From NCBI GenBank assembly GCA_015956445.1, contig WIUZ02000015.1, forward strand, positions 708,001 through 772,000: a DNA stretch of 64,000 nt, written 5' to 3'. Under the pieces are notes generated by a model that was given only the letters and a program-made list of their open reading frames with translations, did not search any database and was not told the origin of the DNA. Source of the stretch: Thelephora terrestris (Eukaryota > Basidiomycota > Agaricomycetes > Thelephorales > Thelephoraceae). Shown here in pieces: positions 36,761 to 44,737 of the stretch (the stretch's first letter is position 1; every line of letters starts with the position of its first letter). The position numbers and the translations under genes are program-made.

Positions 36761-36905
36761 TCAGGCCTTCACCACACTCGGGCTCGACGCCGTACGCAGG
36801 GAGGGAGCGAGGTGCGTCAACTGCAGAGGGGATGAATGGCGAAGGGAAACAACCGGTCGAGGAGATGTCGATGCGACCGGATAGAATGGAACAAACGAGA
36901 CTGCT

Positions 36906-37429
36906 ACGGACGTACCGAGACGAACGGTTCCCGTATACTTCATCCGATCCGGCAGACGATCAGGCTGCAACGCCGTACTCGGTCTGTAGCCCCCGCTTAA
37001 TCGAACGTAGTCGCTCAAGGCAGCGAGGGAGAAAGGGGAGCAGGAGTCGACCGTCGATGGCCCGAGCGAGTCATACAGTATAGCAGAGGATGAGCGGCGA
37101 AGGGGAACATCTGGTCGAGGAGGATGTCGACGCGACCGGATAGATCGGAACGCAGCCCAGCGCGTTCGGTGACGGTCCGTTACACCCGATCACATTCCGT
37201 CACATTCCGTCACATTCCGTCACATCCTGTGACGCGACTTTTGCTCTTTCTTCTAAGTCCTCCGCTATGCGACTCGCTCGAACTCGACTCCTGCTCCCCC
37301 TTTCTCCCTCGCTGCCTCGAGCGACTACGTTCGATGAAGCGGGGGCTACAGACCGAGTACGGCGTTGCAGCCTGATCGTCTGCCGGATCGGATGAAGTAT
37401 ACGGGAACCGTTCGTCTCGGTACGTCCGT
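36906..37429. repeat. inverted repeat, arms about 175 bp
   Basis: The left arm 36906-37089 is the reverse complement of the right arm 37259-37429 apart from a few changes: one A/C difference, one CGA/CAA difference, one G indel and a small insertion near the loop side. The spacer is about 170 bp. The arms are module copies in opposite orientation rather than a classic TIR element. Confidence 0.8.
37190..37229. repeat. 10-bp microsatellite CACATTCCGT
   Basis: About four tandem units of CACATTCCGT-like sequence (the last CACATCCTGT); the homologous site near 24290-24310 has fewer units, showing copy-number drift. Confidence 0.75.
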
Positions 37430-38144
37430 GGTAATGGACTACCTCGATGCGCATTTACAATCCTCATCTCTCTCAGATTCTCTCTTCTACCGCCCAGCCT
37501 CCTTCCACGGCCCCCTCCGTCTCTCACAACCCTTGGATCTGCCTCTCTGGACCGCTGTATCTTCCGTCGACGCTCGCAACTGCGTCTGACCGTTTTACTC
37601 TTGGTGGGAGTCGTGGAGCGTGTACGGTGTCGAGCCTGAACGTCTGCCCCGTGCTATGACGGGTGCTCACCTCGCAGGACGTTCCTCGTCTGCTTAGATC
37701 GTCCTCCGCCCACTCTGTTCCATCTCAACCTTTAGCTCGGACCTCTTCAACCTGCGATCCGCCGATGTCGACTCACTCCTTCGACCGCAAGGCCTCGAGC
37801 GACGATTTGCGACGAAACGGGGTTTGCGGATTGAGCGTGGCGTTGAAGCCTGATCACCTCTCGGATTGGATAAAATTGACGTGCACCGTTTGTTGAGGTG
37901 CGTGTCTCCACCAGTTTTTTGAGACTTTGAGTTGCTCACCTTGATTCGCTTTCTCAGCCTCCACCTTTCCTGGATGATTCCCCCCCACCCAACAAAAAAC
38001 CTTTCTCCGAGAGTCGTCCTGTCTATCGCAGCCTCTGGATCCACCTCCAGTTCCTCTACCCCTCCGCCGACGCTCGCAACCACGTCTATTTGGTCTTCGT
38101 GCCACGAGCGAATATGCTCTGAATGGTTGGGGTCAGGCGGCGAG

Positions 38145-38945
38145 ATGGCCTCAACAGACATCAACCAGCGTCCCCTCACTCTCCAACGGGAATCGGACCA
38201 AGTCAGCTTCTCCAAGTCGATTCTCTACCAACACAATGAATTCCACACCTTGGTCAAACACCTCAGGATGCCGAATGTGCACAGAATCTCGTTCTGTGGA
38301 GAAAGCCACCCGGTATGTGGCTTAGGAATAAATCCGACTTTCAGGGCCCCACACCTTTTCGATGGTCTTCCATCATTTCCAATATTCGAGTGGCCAATCG
38401 AGAGGGTGTTCATCAGGACCAGAGAGGGCTCTGAATTTGTCCTCAGCCTTACCGCCAAGGGAGGATTCGTTCTGTACGCTTCGTTGTCCTGGGTCGCCGA
38501 TGCAGTGCCCTTGTTTGATGGTTATGTTGAACGCTCGATAAAAGAGCTGGCGAAGATAATGGCCCTCGCGCCTCAAGCTCATGTACAGTTGCACCATCTG
38601 TATCTGGTCCCATCCGATCTCCCCGTTTATCAGCCATTCTTACTTGTCTCTGATATCGACCGACTCACGATCCGGGGTGGATTTGCAGCGGATATATTAT
38701 ACAGACTTACCGCGCACTCCGACCACACACCTCTTCTACCGCATCTCAGCCGTCTGAACATTATGGATCGGGGTCCACTCGCAGCCGGGGTCAGAGAAAC
38801 ATTGGTATCCTGTTTACGGTCTCGAAAGGACCTTTGTTTCACTGTTCGCGTTGTGGATGAAGAACTACCTTGCGCGGCATACAATGACCTCGGATTCACT
38901 GTTAAACGTAGGCTTTGCAGAAGTTTCATATTGCTTTGCCTCTGA
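38145..38945 (+). CDS. hypothetical protein, F-box-protein C-terminus-like (266 aa)
   Basis: A single open exon from the ATG at 38145 (MASTDINQRPL) to the stop at 38945. The frame is open further upstream but that part is dispersed-module sequence, so I prefer this ATG. The alternating hydrophobic pattern, with LHHLYLVPSDL, IDRLTIRGGF and LSRLNIMDRGPL blocks about 50 residues apart, recalls the LRR-like C-terminal regions of agaricomycete F-box proteins. No F-box is present. It may be a truncated host gene whose 5' part was replaced by the repeat module. Confidence 0.45.
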   Translation: MASTDINQRPLTLQRESDQVSFSKSILYQHNEFHTLVKHLRMPNVHRISFCGESHPVCGLGINPTFRAPHLFDGLPSFPIFEWPIERVFIRTREGSEFVLSLTAKGGFVLYASLSWVADAVPLFDGYVERSIKELAKIMALAPQAHVQLHHLYLVPSDLPVYQPFLLVSDIDRLTIRGGFAADILYRLTAHSDHTPLLPHLSRLNIMDRGPLAAGVRETLVSCLRSRKDLCFTVRVVDEELPCAAYNDLGFTVKRRLCRSFILLCL

Positions 38946-39050
38946 CCCCTTCTCGCCCACAGGAAATGCGGATGATCCTTGCTTTGTGATAATTACTTTT
39001 GACCCAAGTTTGGTTGTGTCGGGCATTTAGATCACCTTATCAAATTAACA

Positions 39051-39675
39051 TAGGATAGTTCGGTTATATTATCCTTCTTGTATCCGTTGATTGCTTTATG
39101 ATATTTCTGAATTTGGCAACAATAGTCTTAAGATAGGTTTAGAATATGTATAGAATAAAGTATGCGAAGGATACATTGATTGTTGTGTACTTATCCTAAA
39201 TTTGCTTCCAATAATCCTAGAATAAGGCTAGAATATATTCAAAAAAAAGCGGCATTAATCATTCTACATTGTTTCTGAATTTGACTATGATAATATCAGG
39301 ATACGTTTAGAATATATCCAAGATGACTTGTACCGATGATCTGAAAGAAAATTCTGAATTTTCTTTGCATGACTCTTTTGTGAAATTTTTCGTAGATTCA
39401 GAATGAATTCTGAAACAATATCTTTGCAGAGGGAAAATCCTAGAAGTATTCTGAATATTCTGGGGGATAATCAAAAGACTTACAAAGAATAAGATTAGGA
39501 TCCTCGAGCGCTGTTTATCCTGAGCAAATTCTACAATAACATTCAAGATGTGCATAGGTTAAGATGCAGGCAAATTATTTTTATCAGATTTTGAATAGAA
39601 TAACGAGTTATCCGTGCATAAAATTGTGGGATTATTCTGAATAGTTCTCAAAATAATCCCCAAAAACTTATCCTA
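39051..39675. mobile_element. AT-rich segment with short terminal inverted repeats (possible MITE)
   Basis: About 625 bp of sharply AT-rich sequence in a GC-balanced region. It starts TAGGATAG and ends TTATCCTA, giving a 7-bp exact, longer imperfect inverted repeat. Inside, ATTCTGAAT, TAGAATATAT and TCCTAGAA motifs recur many times. It abuts exactly the point where the copia element 2 reading frame is lost. No clear target duplication was found, so it may be a fragment. Confidence 0.4.
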
Positions 39676-41110
39676 CCCTGGACCCAGTGCATAATCGTTG
39701 GCGGGGTGGGTGGTGCATCCTCAGGGCCGGAATCAGAGCTAGAGCTGGGTGTAGGCGATCTCGGTGGCTCCGAACTGGGCGCTCTAGATTGCACCGGCGT
39801 CTGCGGCCGTGGTGCTGGCTCAATAGCACGTTCCTTGCCTTTTGAGGAAGGCTTGGGGGTAGGTTTGGGACGCGCTGAGGGTGCTGCGTCATCTTCCTCT
39901 TGTCCTCCTGGAAGGGGACACTGGCAGTCACCGTCTTTGTGACAGTGATGACTGGGTAGGGGTGGCGCAGTAGATTGCAGCCGTGTGTTTCGCCGCACAC
40001 TGGCAGTTGGGCACTTTGGAAAGTGCAACTCATCGAAGGTGGCCTGAGCAGCGGAGAAAATGATGTTGTTAGGTCCGCGCATAAAGATCCATCCTTTTCC
40101 TCCCAGGTGGGTACCCAGGTAGGTCATCAATTCTGATCGGGGCGCGAGTTTGTTTATCCGTACTTCTTCCGGGATGAAGACATAGGCTCCGCAGCCAAAG
40201 ACCCGAAGATGATCAATTGAAGGCTTACTTCCATTCAATAGTTGGAATGGAGTCTGCCAATTTAGGCGACGGTTCGGCGTTCGATTGTAAACGTGAGTTG
40301 CGTGGTCAAGGGCGAATTCCCACCAAGACTGAGGGAGGTAAGCCTGTAATCTCATGGATTCTGCCTTATCCATCAATGTTCGAATGATCCTTTCCGCGCG
40401 ACCGTTTTGTTGGTGTGTATGCGGAATAGATTGGAGGATCTCAATCCCTTTTTCCTTGAGCATCGTCGTAAATGTTAGGGACGTGTACTCCCCCCCGGCA
40501 TCGGACATCCATCGACGTACTCTCTTCTGGTACTTGGTTTCAACCATAGCCAGGAAGTGTCTGGTAGCCATAAGTGCAGCGTCCTTAGTGCGCAAATTCA
40601 TGGTCCAGGCGTGTGAGGTATAGTCGTCATAGAAGACGATTGAGTACTTGTACTTGTGATAGGATTCAATGGGGAAGGTCTTTAGATCCGAATGGATCAG
40701 CTCGAAAGGGGCGCTTGCTCTGGTGTTGGATGGGGGAAAGGTCTTATTTGTCATCTTTCCTTGCGCACATCCAGTGCAGAGGTGCTCTTTTGGGATTTCG
40801 ACATGAGGAAAATCCTTGACATGTTTCCCAGCCTTTTGGATCACTTCTTTTGAGGGGTGAGCCAGTCGGCGGTGCATGATTTCAAAATCAGCACTATAAA
40901 TGGTCTCAATTTTGGCAGCAGTAAGTTGCGCCCCGAGGAGAGTTCTGATGATGTAAATGCTATCATCCTCGGTTCGAGGGTGGAAGGTAAGAAACTCGGT
41001 TTCTTCTTCGTAGAGTGAGATTTCACGAGCACTCCCCCTCGAGAAGAGTCCGCTTTTGAGGAACTGACCAAGGGACAGCAGCCCCATGGGAGATGTTTGG
41101 GACATGATAG
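39676..41110 (-). pseudogene. copia element 2 integrase region, truncated
   Basis: Continues the gag-protease frame after a one-base shift. The run of four C at 41082-41085 (GGGG on the coding strand) has one base too many; with three the reading would pass smoothly from the protease end (VYHVPNISH) into LLSLGQFLKSG. It contains GAG-pre-integrase (HRRLAHP, CTGCAQGK), the integrase core with all three acidic residues in context (HSDLKTF, SDAGGEY, NGRAERIIRT) and a Pro/Ser-rich linker. The frame stops where reverse transcriptase should begin. Confidence 0.85.
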
Positions 41111-42630
41111 ACAGGACTTAGTCGAACGGCCTTTTCGTTTATGTAGAGGATCACTGTTCCTTTACCAATAATCGTCGTGAAGCTGGTCGCTGTTCTCAAA
41201 GGAATGGACTCAATAGCCTCGTACTCCACGAAATCGTTTATGTCAAAAGTAAAGTGCCGGGATGCTCCAGAATCGAGCATCCACACAGCCTCAGTTTCAC
41301 TCGGGGCAGACAAGGTAAAACAAATATATTTGGAAGCTACTACTGAAGACCTAGACTTATCTTCAGGTGCTGTGGAGTCGTTAGTTTTGTTACTCAACAC
41401 TAAATTTGTTTCATACCTTCCACCAAGGCCAGACGGACCGGCAACCGACGCAGGGGAGACAACATCCATCTCATCATCCGACCACCCCAGGCTTACTTCA
41501 TCCTCGCCCGGCGGGGTACGCGCCTTTTTGCGGGGGCGAGGATCGATTGTCTGCTCATAAGAGCGCTCCAGCCTTTTGAGGGTCTCAATCGAAGGCTTCA
41601 CGCTTATGCGTGCTGCAAGGTCCCTAGCCTCCTGTACGGAGGGATAGAAGGAAAGGGTCCCTGTGCCTTGACGATGGACGGGGGGATGGCGTACGGGGAA
41701 AGCCGCCATGGAGGCAAAGCCATAATCCGAGACCGAGATGTTGGAGCTGGAGGGAACCAGAGGTTGTGGAGGGGGAGGTGGCATTTGAGACTCGTCGGTT
41801 TGCTGAGCCTGTTGCTGGAATCTTCCTCGACCTCCTCTTTGTCCTCGACGGTTTCGTCCTCGGCCTTGGCCCTGGGGCTGGCTCCCGTCGTGCTGCTGCT
41901 GTTGCTGCTGGAAATTTGGGTTCCCAGGGGCGCGCTGTACGTTGGACAACTTTTGTGCTTGTTGTCCGGAGCGACGGGAGCTAGACTTCTGCTCCCAGGC
42001 CAGTTTGACCATTTTCCTCAGCTCATCGATATTGACTTTACCGATATCGTCGGCCTGACAGAGGATCTGGGCAAGGTAATCGTAGGCAGGGGGCATCCGG
42101 GAGAGTATCATCATGGCTTTGATGAAATCTGGGACTGCTGCATTGGCTTCAGCAAGTCGACCAAAATGGGCCATGATTTTATCTATTGCCGGGATGGGGT
42201 CCGCATTTCCGGGGATCTGGACGTCCAGAGCGCTTTTGACCTCCGAGTAGATCCCCATTACGCCGGGTTTCCCGTATTCCGCATCGATTGCCTGGTACAA
42301 GGCCCAATCGTCCTCTTCGGACTTGTGTTTTGCCTGGATGTCAGGGCTTAGCCTCAGGAATATATTTCCTAGGGCTTTGGAGTTGTTCTCCTCCCACGCT
42401 TCGAGCGCGTCTTCGTCAACGTCTTCGCCGCCCTCCTGCGCCGGAATTTCTTCAGCATCATCGGTGGCAGGGACAGCTGCTACATATGGTCGTACCGTTT
42501 TGGTGGGCTTTCCCTTCTTCATTAGTCTCCACTGTCCTTGTGCCATCAAGAAACTTCTGACGGCAGGAGCCCATCGCTGATAGTTGGGGCCTTCGAGGAC
42601 GGGGACGAGAGAGGTAAGCTGAGACGACAT
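41023..42630 (-). CDS. copia element 2 gag-protease
   Basis: ATG at 42628-42630. The gag domain (residues 1 to about 225) begins LVPVLEGPNYQRWAPAVRSF, a typical copia gag start. A Gln/Arg/Gly-rich stretch follows where a zinc knuckle would be, but no CCHC motif is present. The protease active site is WMLDSGASRHFTF, about residue 450. The last 30 residues are out of frame because of the base insertion at 41082-41085. Confidence 0.85.
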   Translation of the reverse strand: MSSQLTSLVPVLEGPNYQRWAPAVRSFLMAQGQWRLMKKGKPTKTVRPYVAAVPATDDAEEIPAQEGGEDVDEDALEAWEENNSKALGNIFLRLSPDIQAKHKSEEDDWALYQAIDAEYGKPGVMGIYSEVKSALDVQIPGNADPIPAIDKIMAHFGRLAEANAAVPDFIKAMMILSRMPPAYDYLAQILCQADDIGKVNIDELRKMVKLAWEQKSSSRRSGQQAQKLSNVQRAPGNPNFQQQQQQHDGSQPQGQGRGRNRRGQRGGRGRFQQQAQQTDESQMPPPPPQPLVPSSSNISVSDYGFASMAAFPVRHPPVHRQGTGTLSFYPSVQEARDLAARISVKPSIETLKRLERSYEQTIDPRPRKKARTPPGEDEVSLGWSDDEMDVVSPASVAGPSGLGGRYETNLVLSNKTNDSTAPEDKSRSSVVASKYICFTLSAPSETEAVWMLDSGASRHFTFDINDFVEYEAIESIPLRTATSFTTIIGKGTVILYINEKAVRLSPVYHVPNISHGAAVPWSVPQKRTLLEGECS

Positions 42631-43020
42631 GTTTCTTTAGTTCTGGGGGGTGGAAGTGCCTGCGCCCAAAATAAGAGTCATCAGTTAATGAACGCTTCTA
42701 TGCCAAATGCAATGAAAGAGGGAAGAATTAGCCTTTCCCTTTTAAGGATTACTTTAGTGAGAGGTTTATTGCATGTTGCCTCAGTCCACACCGTCGGCAG
42801 ATGTTAATCGACTACCCTCCCCTTATGGGGTCTACGAATGTGTGTTGTGCTCAGCTTGGCCAATCACTGTTTCATCCCTTTTGGGGTTTTGACTTTTTGT
42901 TCTAAGTCCCCTTCCTGCGCAGTGGATAGCGCAGTGGCAGCCACAGGGGGCGCACTAAGGCAAGATTAGAGCCTTGTTCACAGCGCAGCCATAGAGGCGC
43001 AGCTTGGAACACAGGGCGTA

Positions 43021-43036
43021 GCCCGGGCTCATAACC
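43021..43036 (-). promoter_or_regulatory. primer-binding site of copia element 2
   Basis: Plus strand GCCCGGGCTCATAACC directly abuts the LTR; it is the same initiator-Met anticodon-arm match as in element 1. Confidence 0.8.
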
Positions 43037-43216
43037 TGTTGAGCAGGTAGAGTATATTCTATACTACTACATGGCGTACTCTAGTTCTTACCTGAGAGGG
43101 GAAGATATAGTAGTGCAAGTGGGGGAGAGAGAGAGAGAAGCGATTGATTGATCTATGGACACATGAGGGGTATATATACTATCTACTCTATTAACGTCAC
43201 ATCTATACAGTGTGAC
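43037..43216 (-). repeat. 5' LTR of copia element 2
   Basis: Starts (plus strand) TGTTGAGCAGG next to the primer site; it includes a GAGAGAGAGAGAG run and TATATATAC (minus-strand TATA). The outer end is uncertain, between about 43202 and 43222, because no second copy exists in the window for comparison. Confidence 0.6.
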
Positions 43217-43384
43217 TGATGCATGGTCCGTGCGGCGGCTTAAGGCACGTGCGCGTCATACCGATCGATCGGGTCACTGATGTGACACCGTCTCTTTGGG
43301 TCGCTTATTCAGCGCTCTCCGGCATCGGCTCTCGCTTGAAGCGGTGGAGCCGGTTGACCTGTTGCCGGGCACAGACCTTTGGTT

Positions 43385-43581
43385 CAACAAAGGGTATCGC
43401 GGAAACTGAATGCACCCTTCGCCTAGCCCAGGTGCAAGATGGCCTGGTGGACTTGAGGCGTCTCAGGCGGACCCTCCGAAGCCTGAGAATGTATTTTAGG
43501 TCTAACGTGGTCGGGCAAGGTCAGAAGGTTCAAACGAAGTCAAGGTCTGTCGAATCTGGGGTCCACGTTCGCATAAACCGA
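43385..43581 (+). pseudogene. KDZ transposase gene, upstream fragment
   Basis: The frame reading through GIAETECTLRLAQVQ, DLRRLRRTLRSLRMYF, NVVGQGQKVQTKSRS and VHVRINR matches the C-terminal third of KDZ transposases. It is cut by the gypsy element after codon CGA (43579-43581). The coding continues in frame at 58044 once one copy of the CCGA duplication is removed. Upstream sequence is lost or scrambled near the copia element 2 LTR, and a frame change is likely around 43380. Confidence 0.8.
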
Positions 43582-44585
43582 TGAACTGCTACTATCCGGG
43601 TGGAGTCGGGACACAACCAGAATAGCAGAAGTGGGGGTGAGGGGTCACCGGTTGTGCAGAGGTCGGGAAGGGGAGAGAAGCTAGACAGAGGAGAGGGAAC
43701 CACGGTAGGTCGCGACGTTGTCGGGACGAGAAGGGAGAACTCCGTACTAGCAAACTCCTGCTAGACGATGACGATGGGCTAAGGGGCTAGTGGGCGATGG
43801 GCTAGTAGGCTAGGGGTCTATTGGAACTATGGGGCTAGTGGAATCGATGTCAGAGCGAGGAGCTGGAGGTTTTCGATGATCAGGTCGTTCAAGCAGAAGG
43901 GAGAAGAGGTGTGAAGAGGCCCAGGGGTTTCTTGCTCGTTCAACTAGCTAGTACAGGGTATTTATAGGTAAAGACAGTGTGATCTACGCGAAAGAGATGG
44001 GAAAAGTAGCGAACAAATGGAGAAACGGTGGGAGAATAAGAACAGGTAGATAGAAGGGGATAAACGAGAGTCCGATGCAGGGTAGGGAGACAAACGGTTC
44101 ATCGGGAGGCCGGAACGAGGCTGGGACAGGTCTTACCGAGAGGATGGAGCGATCGTGAGAAACAGGACCGAAAGGGGAAGTCTACGGGTTCGAGATCAAA
44201 AGATCGTAACCGGGCGGGAGAGCGGGAGCAGTCGAAGATGATTGGCGAGCGAGAGGGAACGAGTCGACACGTGTATAGACTGAAGGGAACCGGACCGAGG
44301 GAGGGGACACGTCATCTCGGCGAGATAAGGGATCGGGAGACATCGGCCGATCGCAACATCACGTGCCGTTCGGGGAGGACGGCCACGGAGGCAGAAACAG
44401 CGTGCGATGACGCGCGTCGAAGGGATTGCGGGAACGGTTCGATGATCGGGACGTCAAGTGGGCGTGACCCTCCTGTGACCGATCGAGGGGTCGTCGGCTC
44501 GCGTAGTCAGTAGCTAGCGGGGTAGGGAGGTAGGGACTGGGGACTAGCACTAGATTCAAAGGTCGCGCGAATAGACAGCGGGTCA
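43582..44585 (-). repeat. 3' LTR of the gypsy element
   Basis: 1004 bp, 99.5% identical to 57036-58039. TATA-like TATAAATA (minus strand) at 43959-43966. Differences from the other LTR at 43615, 44427, 44440, 44484 and 44558 are all transitions within TCG/CGA. Confidence 0.97.
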
Positions 44586-44601
44586 TCTCCTCGAGACTTT
44601 T
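44586..44601 (-). promoter_or_regulatory. polypurine tract region of the gypsy element
   Basis: The minus strand reads AAAAGTCTCGAGGAGA directly before the 3' LTR. The same 16 bases occur once more inside the element at 48290-48305. On the plus strand it lies 137 bp upstream of antisense gene A. Confidence 0.6.
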
Positions 44602-44737
44602 AAAATTCAACCACCCTTGGTTGCGTGAGGTCGCCATGAGGCACACGTGAGGCGTCCGAATCGGGAAGGCCGCGCGGAAGCAAAACGACGAGATCGCGGT
44701 TTCGCCAGCTCATCACTTCTCTTTTCTGGTCCTCATC

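Larger units (their letters stand above)
36761..38140. repeat. cluster of dispersed module copies
   Basis: Contains an inverted copy (36906-37089), a direct copy from about 37259 through 37600, and a third from about 37830 to 38100, all marked by GTTG(C/A)AGCCTGATC and CGACGCTCGCAA. The block before the direct copy (GGAACGCAGCCCAGCGCGTTCGG) is shared with 24240-24320. No protein is supported. Confidence 0.65.
39676..43216 (-). mobile_element. truncated Ty1/copia element (element 2)
   Basis: Minus-strand copia element with 5' LTR (43037 to about 43216), half-tRNA primer site, leader, gag-protease and integrase. Reverse transcriptase, RNase H and the 3' LTR are absent: the frame ends at about 39676, where the AT-rich segment begins. 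A one-base frameshift lies at the protease-integrase junction. It is a different family from element 1 (no CCHC knuckle, different LTR). Not mobile on its own. Confidence 0.85.

Noticed and set aside
44238-44513. A 91-codon open frame repeated at 57692-57940
   Set aside because: Both lie in the gypsy LTRs; duplication reflects the LTRs, and the two copies end differently because of single transitions.
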